From: Bacillota bacterium
GTDB lineage: Bacteria > Bacillota > Clostridia > Christensenellales > Aristaeellaceae
Length of the DNA: 9,866 nt
NCBI GenBank assembly: GCA_023444095.1
Contig: JAEZRP010000024.1
Coordinates: 1 to 9,866, forward strand
Reading direction: 5' to 3'
A model generated the notes under the pieces. The model saw only the letters and a list, made by a program, of their open reading frames with translations. It had not been told where the DNA came from and ran no database searches. A program made the position numbers and the translations under genes. Positions 1-6,064 of this stretch are shown piece after piece. Position 1 is the stretch's first letter, and every line of letters begins with the position of its first letter.

Positions 1-164
1 TTGACAGGCCGCCCGGTTTGCGCTACGATGCAGACAAGGGCGCGCAGGCAGAGCCTGCTGCCGCCCTCTCTCAACTTGGTTCCTATCCGCAGCTTTGGAC
101 TTTACACAAAATCTGGGACAGACCCGAATGCGAGGTCCGACGCTCACCCTTTCCACTGAATTGA
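1..164 (+). other. Left-edge segment: possible C-terminal tail of an upstream gene, or a leader/RNA
   Basis: Two plus-strand frames are open here. The frame beginning at base 3 runs to a TGA at 162-164 and gives a fairly protein-like 53-residue tail with the segment YPQLWTLHKIWDRPECEV; the frame from base 1 runs to a TGA at 157-159 and looks less protein-like. I recognise neither. Against coding, there is a promoter-like TTGACA-N17-TACGAT at 1-29 and a GC-rich hairpin at about 38-68 (outer arms AGGGCG/CGCCCT, inner arms GCAGGC/GCCTGC with loop AGA). These would fit a small RNA or leader starting near 36. The hairpin lacks a U-tract, and I found no 6S, SRP or tmRNA signature. The frame-3 stop lies inside the -35 box of the next promoter, a compact arrangement that mildly favours the end of a gene. 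Confidence 0.3.
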
Positions 165-189
165 CAATTCTGCACGGGCGTGGTATGCT
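161..189 (+). promoter_or_regulatory. Strong sigma-A/sigma-70 type promoter for the HIT-esterase-aldolase unit
   Basis: A perfect -35 box TTGACA (161-166) is followed by a 17-bp spacer and a -10 box TATGCT (184-189). The -10 is preceded by TGG, giving an extended -10 (TGn). Transcription would start near 195-197. This excludes the upstream in-frame ATGs (95, 128, and 185, which lies within the -10 box) as starts of the HIT gene. Confidence 0.75.
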
Positions 190-228
190 GTGGGGCAGAA
201 GCGGACGCGCGAAGACAGGCCCGTTTGC

Positions 229-235
229 AGGGGGG
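229..235 (+). promoter_or_regulatory. Ribosome binding site that selects a CTG start
   Basis: AGGGGGG lies 6 nt before CTG at 242 and only 3 nt before the alternative ATT at 239. No ATG or GTG in the right frame occurs between the promoter start point and the conserved CIFC motif. The site therefore points to CTG 242 as the start codon. Confidence 0.6.
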
Positions 236-241
236 ATCATT

Positions 242-655
242 CTGGATACCTGTATCTTTTGCAAGGTGGCGCAAGGGCGGGCACATTCCTGGAAGGTCTA
301 TGAAGATGAACACACCTATGCCTTTCTGGATATAAATCCTGTCAATGAATATCATACACTGGTGATCCCCAAAAAGCATTACGAAAACATCTTTGATGTG
401 CCTGCGGACGAGTTGCTCCACATCACGAGTACGCTCAAGAGAATCGTCGACCTTTATCATGATAAGCTCCACCTCGAAAATGTGCAAATCATTAATAGCT
501 CCGGTGCGGAAGCGCAGCAGGATGTCTTTCACTTGCATTTTCACATCGTACCGAGATCATGCGGAGATGGTCAAGATATCCAGTGGGTCACGCACCGGGA
601 GTGGCGCGAGAAATTCGATGATTTGCTGCGAACTCTCAATGGCAAGGGAAGCTGA
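242..655 (+). CDS. HIT family protein (histidine-triad nucleotide hydrolase), CTG start
   Basis: This is a histidine-triad nucleotide hydrolase/transferase, a cytoplasmic enzyme that typically acts on purine nucleoside phosphoramidates or dinucleoside polyphosphates. From CTG 242 it is 137 residues, the usual size. It opens DTCIFCK, with the CxxC zinc pair at C4 and C7, continues with YHTLVIPKKH (37-46), and has the triad HLHFHIV at 97-103, where H99 is the expected catalytic His. The triad is preceded by NSSGAEAQQDV and followed by PR, as in the family. Longer starts at 95, 128 or 185 are unlikely because they lie upstream of or inside the promoter. The gene is visibly poorer in G+C than its neighbours (around 301-360 it is well under half GC), which may indicate different ancestry. 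It stops 37 nt before the esterase gene with no terminator between, so the two are probably co-transcribed. Family assignment is firm; the physiological substrate is unknown. Confidence 0.9.
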   Translation: MDTCIFCKVAQGRAHSWKVYEDEHTYAFLDINPVNEYHTLVIPKKHYENIFDVPADELLHITSTLKRIVDLYHDKLHLENVQIINSSGAEAQQDVFHLHFHIVPRSCGDGQDIQWVTHREWREKFDDLLRTLNGKGS

Positions 656-692
656 CAGATTCAATTCTATGGAGAGAGGGTGGAGGCGGGAT

Positions 693-1556
693 ATGAAATA
701 CCCGGAAATCAGGGAATTTGAATCGAACCCAAAGCTCGAAGGGCTTGCGGAGCTGAAGCGCGACGTCGTCTATTCGGCGGCGGGCGGCGAAAAGACGCGG
801 ATGACGCTCATTCTGCCATGGGGCGCGGCGGCAGCAGATCACCCGAGATATCCGCTCGTGGTGTTCGTGCAGGGGAGCGCATGGACGTTTCCAAACGTAG
901 ATTACGAGATTCCGCAGCTCGCCCAGCTCGCGCGCGAGGGCTACGTCGTCGCGACGATCACGCACCGCTCGAGCCTCGACGGCGCGGCGTTCCCGGCGTA
1001 CCTGGTCGATACCAAGACCGCCATCCGGTTTTTGCGCGCGCACGCGGACGAGTACGCCGTCGACCCGGAGCGGGTGTGCGTCTATGGAACCTCTTCCGGC
1101 GGGAACACGGCCCTTCTCGTGGGCGTGACGGGGAATGATCCCGCGTTCCGGTCGGAGGAATATGCCGAATTCTCGGACGCGGTTTCCTGCGTCGCAGAGT
1201 GCTTCGGCCCGACGGACCTGTCAAAGATGATCGACGTTCGGGAGACGAAGCCGGACAGCGAGGGCGCGGCGATCTTTGGCGGACTCGTGGGGGGCGGCGA
1301 CATCCACGACGTCCTCCGGCGGATGAGCCCCGTTCATTACGTGAAGGACGGCGAAATGTATCCGCCGACGCTCGTCATTCACGGCGACGCCGATCCCGTG
1401 GTGCCGTACGAGCAGGGCGAGATCATGTTCAGGCGGCTGATCGACGCGGGCGCTGAGGCGGAGATGATCCGTGTGAAGAACGCGCCGCACGAGGGGCCGT
1501 TCTGGAGTCCGGCGCTCGTCGACGCGATATACGCGTTCATCAAGGAACATATATAG
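693..1556 (+). CDS. Alpha/beta-hydrolase fold esterase (BD-FAE/acetyl-esterase type)
   Basis: This is a predicted cytoplasmic carboxylesterase of 287 residues with no signal peptide. The catalytic triad is visible: nucleophile elbow GTSSGG at 132-137 (Ser134), acid in HGDADPVVP (Asp234), and His266 in NAPHEGPF. The oxyanion-hole segment reads VFVQGSAW (57-64) instead of the usual HGG of hormone-sensitive-lipase-type esterases, a variant I associate with clostridial BD-FAE-like esterases. The start at 693 is chosen because GGAGG at 682-686 lies 6 nt upstream; an in-frame ATG at 669 would add 8 residues but has no comparable ribosome site. Only 10 nt separate its stop from the aldolase ATG, and the aldolase ribosome site overlaps its TAG stop, so the two are an operon. 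A role in deacylating sugars or nucleosides upstream of the aldolase is plausible but is inference. Confidence 0.88.
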   Translation: MKYPEIREFESNPKLEGLAELKRDVVYSAAGGEKTRMTLILPWGAAAADHPRYPLVVFVQGSAWTFPNVDYEIPQLAQLAREGYVVATITHRSSLDGAAFPAYLVDTKTAIRFLRAHADEYAVDPERVCVYGTSSGGNTALLVGVTGNDPAFRSEEYAEFSDAVSCVAECFGPTDLSKMIDVRETKPDSEGAAIFGGLVGGGDIHDVLRRMSPVHYVKDGEMYPPTLVIHGDADPVVPYEQGEIMFRRLIDAGAEAEMIRVKNAPHEGPFWSPALVDAIYAFIKEHI

Positions 1557-1566
1557 GAGGTTGCGC

Positions 1567-2309
1567 ATGAAGCCCACGAAGAAGGCGCGGGAGATGACCG
1601 CGCGCGAGCTGGCGGGCTACGTCGACCAGAGCGTTCTGAAGCCCGAATTCACGCAGGCGGAAATCCGCAAATACATTCAGGAGGGCATCGACTTCGGTTG
1701 CAAGACGGTGTGCGTCAATCCCGCCTCGGTGCCGATCGCGCGCGAGATGTGCCTCGGCACCGGAACGGGGATCTGCGCCGTGTGCGACTTTCCGTTTGGG
1801 CTTTCCACGACGGAATCGAAGGTCCTTCAGGCGGAGGAGATTCTGAAGGGCGGCGGCATCGAGGATCTCGACATCGTCTCCAACTACGGATGGATCAAAA
1901 GCGGGCTATGGGACGAAGTACAAATGGAGATCGCGGCGGTTGCTGATGTCACGCACAAATACGGCGCGCTTCTCAAGGTGATTTTCGAGACGGACGCGCT
2001 GACGCTTCCCGAGGTCGCGAGGGCGACGGAGGCCGCGTGCGCGGCGGGCGCGGACTTTGTAAAACTTCCACTGGATTTTTCGCCGGCGGGGAATCGAAGG
2101 GCGCGACGTGCGAAGTCATCCGCGCGATGATCGACGCCGCGAAGGGCCGCTGCAAAGTCAAGGGCTCCGGCGGCATCCGCGACCAGGCGCACTTTTTCGA
2201 GCTTATCGACATGGGAATCGACCGCATGGGCATCGGCTACCGCTCCACGCCGGTGGTCCTGGGCCTCACGGCTGAACAGGCGAAGGAGGAACGCAGGGGC
2301 GGGTACTGA
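1567..2309 (+). pseudogene. deoC: DeoC-like aldolase (deoxyribose-phosphate aldolase family), frameshifted at the catalytic lysine
   Basis: This is a class I (Schiff-base) aldolase of the DeoC/LacD family; classical DeoC splits 2-deoxyribose-5-phosphate into acetaldehyde and glyceraldehyde-3-phosphate. AGGAGG at 1555-1560 lies 6 nt before the ATG. Frame 1 encodes 166 good residues, including CDFPFGLSTTESK and D102 in EDLDIV (equivalent to E. coli D102), up to GADFVK, where K166 matches the Schiff-base Lys. It then runs off into unrelated sequence, stopping at 2130. The -1 frame continues perfectly as TSTGFFAGGESKGAT through KVKGSGGIRD (second active-site Lys, about K199) to TGA at 2307-2309. 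The break is in the A4 run 2061-2064; one more A would restore a normal protein of 247 residues. No other damage is seen, so a sequencing error or very recent mutation is likelier than old decay. The N-terminal DQSVLKPEFT departs from the usual DHTLLKP, so the substrate may differ from that of true DeoC. Confidence 0.85.
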
Positions 2310-2315
2310 TTCTTC

Positions 2316-2360
2316 AAAAAGAGGGCGACCGTTCGCGGATGCGGCGGTCGCTCTATTGTT
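2316..2360. terminator. Bidirectional intrinsic terminator between convergent units
   Basis: A hairpin has arms AGAGGGCGACCG and CGGTCGCTCT (one bulged base) around a loop of about 13 nt. On the minus strand the stem is followed directly by TTTTTGAAGA, a good U-tract that ends the ABC exporter unit. On the plus strand it is followed by the weaker ATTGTTGCTT, for the esterase-aldolase unit. It lies between the two convergent stop codons (2309 and 2422). The rest of the gap, to 2421, shows nothing else recognisable. Confidence 0.7.
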
Positions 2361-2421
2361 GCTTGGGGGGTTTTTCAAACGTCAGGCGGAAAGAGGTGGG
2401 CCGCAAATGACGATCAACAGG

Positions 2422-4158
2422 TCACGCCTCAAACTGACTGTTGTACAGCTTTGCGTAGAACCCGTCCTTCGCGAGCAGGGATTCGTGATTCCCCTGCTCG
2501 ACGATGTTTCCCTCGCGCATCACGAGGATCACGTCCGCCTCGCGGATGGTGGAGAGCCGGTGCGCGACGATGAAGCTGGTCCTGCCCTTCATGAGCCGCG
2601 CGAACGCCGCCTGAATCCGGAGCTCCGTGCGCGTGTCGATCGACGAGGTCGCCTCGTCGAGGATCAGCATCGGCGGGAGGCACAGCATGACCCGCGCGAT
2701 GCACAGGAGCTGCTTCTGGCCTTGCGAGAGGCTTCCGCCATCCTCGCTGATGACCGTATCGTAGCCCTCGGGCATGCGCTCGATGAACGGATGCGCGTAA
2801 GAAGCCTTCGCGGCCTCCACGACCTCCGCGTCCGTGGCTTCCGGGCGGCCCATCAAAATGTTCTCGCGGATGGTGCCCGCCTTGAGCCACGTTTCCTGAA
2901 GGACCATGCCGTACCCGCCGCGCAGGCTCCCGCGCGTGACGGAGCGAATGTCCTTTCCCTCGACATAGATCGCGCCCGCGTCCACGTCGTAAAAGCGCAT
3001 GAGAAGGTTGATGACGGTTGTTTTGCCGCAGCCTGTGGGGCCGACGATTGCCACGCGCTGCCCCGGCGTCACTGCGAGGTTGAAGCTTTGGATCAGTGTT
3101 TTTTCGGGCGCATAGGAGAACGCCACGTCCGAAAGGCGCACATTTCCTTTGACGTTTGCCAGAACGCCCTGCGCGTCGGGCGTCTGCGGCTCTTCCTCGA
3201 TGAGCTCGAAGATGCGCGCCGCGCAGGCAAGCGCGTTTTGAAGCTCCGTCACCACGCCCGAGATCTCGTTGAATGGCTTGGTATACTGGTTGGCGTAGCT
3301 CAAAAACGCGGCGAGCTCACCTACCGTAAACGCGCTGCCCGGGCTCGTGCACAGAAGCGCACCCGCGAGCGCCACGCCCGCGTACACGCACGCGTTCACA
3401 AAGCGCGTCGCGGGGTTGGTGATGGAGGAAAAGAACGTCGCGCGCAGCGAGCATTTCTCGAGCCGCCCGTTGATCTCGTCGAACTTCTCGAGGATTGCCG
3501 CCTCGTGGCTGAACGCCTGAACGACCTTCTGCCCCGAGATCATTTCGTCGATGAGCGCCGTCTGTTCCGCGCGGGTCTCTGACTGGAGCTTGAACATTTT
3601 GTATGTGCGGCTTGCGATGAAGCGCGCAACGACAAGCGACAGGGGGGTGAGGACGACGACGACCAGCGCCATCCAGCCGTTCAGGAGGAACATGACGACG
3701 AGCGTTCCGATGATCGTCACCGCGCCCGTGAAAAGCTGCGAGAAGCCCAGAAGCAGCCCGTCCGCAAACTGATCGACGTCCGCGATCACGCGGCTCACGA
3801 TCTCGCCCGTCGAGTGCGCGTCGATATACTTGAGCGGCAGGATCTGTATTTTTTTGAACGCCTCGTCGCGCACGTCGCGCACGACCTGATACGTCACCTT
3901 GTTGTTGACGGCGTTCATGAGCCATTGGAGGATTGCCGTCGCTCCCGCGACGACGGCCACGCGGATCAGGATCTCGAGAATGCCCGAGAAATCGACGTCG
4001 CCGGGCTCCACGATGAGGTCGATGGCGCTTCCGACCAGAATCGGCACGTAGAGGGTGAGGCCCACCGCCAGGGTCGCGAGCAGGATCGAGAGTGCGAGCA
4101 GAGGCCGGTAGCCGCGCATGTGGCGCAGTACCTTGCGAAGCGGTCTATTCGCCTTCAT
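2422..4158 (-). CDS. ABC exporter half-transporter, consensus-site subunit
   Basis: This is a 578-residue type IV (ABCB-like) exporter half: an N-terminal transmembrane domain (about 15-320, with hydrophobic segments near 18-48, 62-82, 140-178 and 245-270), then a nucleotide-binding domain. ATPase motifs are Walker A GPTGCGKT (373-380), Q-loop Q421, signature LSQGQ (477-481; second position not the usual Gly), Walker B MLILDE with catalytic E502, and switch H533 in VAHRLS. Catalytic Glu and His are intact while the signature is altered, as expected for one half of a heterodimer with the upstream gene product. The start at 4158 follows AGGAGG by 6 nt and overlaps the upstream gene by 14 nt, implying translational coupling. 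An open frame extends upstream to 4251 but lies inside the partner gene. Substrate is unknown: such pairs (BmrCD, LmrCD, YheHI) export drugs, lipids or peptides. Confidence 0.93.
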   Translation of the reverse strand: MKANRPLRKVLRHMRGYRPLLALSILLATLAVGLTLYVPILVGSAIDLIVEPGDVDFSGILEILIRVAVVAGATAILQWLMNAVNNKVTYQVVRDVRDEAFKKIQILPLKYIDAHSTGEIVSRVIADVDQFADGLLLGFSQLFTGAVTIIGTLVVMFLLNGWMALVVVVLTPLSLVVARFIASRTYKMFKLQSETRAEQTALIDEMISGQKVVQAFSHEAAILEKFDEINGRLEKCSLRATFFSSITNPATRFVNACVYAGVALAGALLCTSPGSAFTVGELAAFLSYANQYTKPFNEISGVVTELQNALACAARIFELIEEEPQTPDAQGVLANVKGNVRLSDVAFSYAPEKTLIQSFNLAVTPGQRVAIVGPTGCGKTTVINLLMRFYDVDAGAIYVEGKDIRSVTRGSLRGGYGMVLQETWLKAGTIRENILMGRPEATDAEVVEAAKASYAHPFIERMPEGYDTVISEDGGSLSQGQKQLLCIARVMLCLPPMLILDEATSSIDTRTELRIQAAFARLMKGRTSFIVAHRLSTIREADVILVMREGNIVEQGNHESLLAKDGFYAKLYNSQFEA

Positions 4159-5875
4159 GCGCGCCCTCCTTCCGGTACTGCGAGTCGAAGATCTCGCGGT
4201 AGACAGCGCAGGTTTCGTACAGTTCGTCGCTCGTCCCGACGCCCGCGACATTCCCGTCGTCGAGCACCACGATCCGGTCCGCGAAGCGCACGGACGAGGC
4301 GCGCTGGGAAACGACGAACACCGCCGGGCGAGGTTCGATTTCGCGGACCGCCTTTCGGAGCGCCGCGTCGGTGGCGAAGTCGAGCGCGGAGGCGCTGTCG
4401 TCGAGGATCAGGATTTCGGGCTTTCGGACGAGCGCGCGAGCGATGGTCAGCCGCTGCGCCTGTCCACCGGAAAGATTTCTGCCTCGTTGCTCGATGAAGC
4501 CGCCGAGCCCGCCCTTCGCTTCCGCGACGTCCTCCGCCTGCGCGGTCTTGAGCGCGGCGAGGAGCTCCGCGTCGGTCGCATCCGGCTTCCCCCACAGAAG
4601 GTTTTCGCGGATGGTGCCCTTGAAAAGCGCAGCCTTCTGCGGAACGACGCCGATCTTTCCGCGCAGGAGGTCCATGGGATAATCTCTGACGTCCGCGCCG
4701 TTCACCAGTACCCGGCCATGCGTCGCGTCGTAGAAGCGGGGAATGAGGTTCACAAGCGTAGTCTTGCCCGCGCCCGTGCCGCCGATCACGCCGACGATCT
4801 CCCCGCGCTTGACTTTGAGGTTGATGCCTGAGATCGCGCTTCCGCCCGCGTTTGGATACAGAAGCCCAGCGTTTTCGAACTCGACGGCGAGATCGCCGGA
4901 TTGAGTAGGCGGAAGTTCGGGCGCGGCCTGCGAAGGCGCGATTTCGAGCGCGGCCTGGATGCGGTTTCCGCACGCGATGGCCTTTGTGATGGTGATGATG
5001 AGGCTCGCGAGCTTCACGAGCTCGACGAGGATCTGCGACATGTAGCTGTAGAGCGCCACGACCGCGCCCTGCGTGAGGATGCCGGCTTCGACCCGGAGCG
5101 CGCCCACCCACACGAGGTAGGCGACGGCGAGGTTGATGACGACGTAGGTGAGCGGGTTCATGAGCGCGGAGATGCGTCCGACGTGCTTCTGGACGCGCGT
5201 CAGTTCCCCGTTGCGCGCGGTGAATTCGGCGGTTTCTCCCGCCTCCTTGCGGAACGCGCGGATGACGCGAACGCCGGTCAGGTTTTCGCGCGTGAGGGCG
5301 AGCACGCGGTCGAGCCGCGCCTGCGCCCGCTTATAGAGCGGGATGGTCCACAGCATGATGCCGAATACGATTACGGACAGGACGGGGATCGCCGCGACAA
5401 ACACGAGAGCGGCCTTGAAGTCGACGAGAAAGGCCATGACCATCGCGCCGAACACCACGAAGGGAGAGCGCAGAAGCAGCCGCAGCGTGAGATTCACACC
5501 CGACTGCACCTGGTTCATGTCGCTGGTCATGCGGGTGATCATGGTGGACGTCCCGAGCCGGTCCAGCTCCGCGTACGAGAGGGATTGGATGTGCCGGAAC
5601 AGTTCGTGCTTCAGCTTTTTCACGAAGCCCGCGGACGCCTTCGCGGCGAAGTACTGCGCGGTGATGGAGAAGGCAAGGCCCACGACGCCGAGCAGCACGA
5701 GCAGAAGGCTCATCCGAACGATATAACCCCTGTCCGCGCTTTTGATGCCGACGTCGATGATTGCCGCCACAACGAGCGGCACGAGGAGCTCGAGCGTCGC
5801 CTCCAGCAGCTTAAAAAGCGGGCCGAGGATCGACTCTTTTTTGTATTCCGCGAGGTGAACGAGCAGCTTTTTCAA
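4145..5875 (-). CDS. ABC exporter half-transporter, degenerate-site subunit (TTG start)
   Basis: This 576-residue ABCB-like exporter half is the first gene of the exporter pair. The membrane domain spans about 15-310 with hydrophobic stretches near 25-45, 54-75, 135-175 and 240-262. The ATPase domain has Walker A GGTGAGKT (365-372), Q413, a consensus signature LSGGQ (468-472), and Walker B ILILDD, where D493 replaces the catalytic Glu. The switch region reads VVSQRAS, so Q524 replaces the conserved His. These substitutions mark the non-hydrolysing half of a heterodimeric transporter and complement the partner, which has Glu and His but a non-consensus LSQGQ. The start is TTG at 5875, with GGAGGGG (5881-5887) 5 nt upstream; no in-frame ATG lies between it and the -10 box. 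The start codon of the partner gene lies inside this gene's last codons. Confidence 0.92.
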   Translation of the reverse strand: MKKLLVHLAEYKKESILGPLFKLLEATLELLVPLVVAAIIDVGIKSADRGYIVRMSLLLVLLGVVGLAFSITAQYFAAKASAGFVKKLKHELFRHIQSLSYAELDRLGTSTMITRMTSDMNQVQSGVNLTLRLLLRSPFVVFGAMVMAFLVDFKAALVFVAAIPVLSVIVFGIMLWTIPLYKRAQARLDRVLALTRENLTGVRVIRAFRKEAGETAEFTARNGELTRVQKHVGRISALMNPLTYVVINLAVAYLVWVGALRVEAGILTQGAVVALYSYMSQILVELVKLASLIITITKAIACGNRIQAALEIAPSQAAPELPPTQSGDLAVEFENAGLLYPNAGGSAISGINLKVKRGEIVGVIGGTGAGKTTLVNLIPRFYDATHGRVLVNGADVRDYPMDLLRGKIGVVPQKAALFKGTIRENLLWGKPDATDAELLAALKTAQAEDVAEAKGGLGGFIEQRGRNLSGGQAQRLTIARALVRKPEILILDDSASALDFATDAALRKAVREIEPRPAVFVVSQRASSVRFADRIVVLDDGNVAGVGTSDELYETCAVYREIFDSQYRKEGAHEGE

Positions 5876-5880
5876 GGATT

Positions 5881-5887
5881 CCCCTCC
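5881..5887 (-). promoter_or_regulatory. Ribosome binding site fixing the TTG start of the first ABC gene
   Basis: On the minus strand GGAGGGG is followed by a 5-nt spacer and TTG (5875-5873), then AAAAAG. It is the only start-like codon suitably placed downstream of the promoter, so it decides the start. Confidence 0.65.
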
Positions 5888-5906
5888 GGTCAGCGTGATT
5901 GCGTTT

Positions 5907-5915
5907 ATTATAGCA
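5907..5915 (-). promoter_or_regulatory. Extended -10 promoter for the ABC exporter pair
   Basis: The minus strand reads TGC-TATAAT, a perfect -10 (5912-5907) with the TGn extension (5915-5913). At 16-18 bp spacing no good -35 is present (CATTCC at 17 bp), which is typical of extended -10 promoters. The start point would be near 5900, giving a leader of about 25 nt. Confidence 0.6.
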
Positions 5916-5968
5916 CCTTCGCGGCGCGCGGAATGATATGAGTTTGGAAAGAGTGTGTATCGACAGAT

Positions 5969-6015
5969 AAAAAAAGAACCCGCGCGTAAGAACTCCGTCC
6001 TTCGGGCATGCGCGG
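5969..6015 (-). terminator. Intrinsic terminator after the nucleotidyltransferase gene
   Basis: On the minus strand a stem CCGCGC (6015-6010) pairs with GCGCGG (5985-5980) around an inner region that can form a smaller CCG/CGG stem, then GTTC and seven T residues. This ends the larC-kinase-murQ-nucleotidyltransferase unit and lies just upstream of the ABC promoter. The long interior makes the exact fold uncertain, but the U-tract is good. Confidence 0.6.
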
Positions 6016-6020
6016 CCGTT

Positions 6021-6064
6021 TCTCCATGTCAAGTGACGCCTTTAGGCGTCACTTGACATGGAGA
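6021..6064. repeat. 20-bp perfect inverted repeat spanning the nucleotidyltransferase stop codon
   Basis: The left arm TCTCCATGTCAAGTGACGCC (6021-6040) and its exact reverse complement (6045-6064) flank the 4-nt loop TTTA. The TAA stop of the minus-strand gene (6044-6042) is in the loop, and the gene's last codons form one arm. Neither side is followed by a T-tract, so it does not look like an ordinary terminator; the U-tract terminator lies further on at 5969-6015. No flanking target duplication is seen. It could be a protein-binding operator, an mRNA 3'-end stabiliser, or a small mobile palindrome. Confidence 0.9.

Noticed and set aside
393..692. Upstream extension of the esterase frame back to 393
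   Set aside because: This stretch overlaps the HIT gene in another frame and reads as non-protein-like sequence; the ribosome site fits 693.
4159..4251. N-terminal extension of the second ABC gene to 4251
   Set aside because: It lies within the partner gene, and AGGAGG is placed for the start at 4158; the extension has Ser/Arg-rich shadow composition.
2356..5941. Long open plus-strand frames opposite the ABC genes (for example 2356-3582 and 4901-5941)
   Set aside because: They are antisense to genes with complete ABC motifs, are rich in Arg/His/Asp with no recognisable domains, and lack ribosome sites. They are by-products of GC-rich coding.
6021..6064. The inverted repeat as an intrinsic terminator
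   Set aside because: No run of T follows either arm, and a better terminator with seven T residues lies just beyond at 5969-6015.
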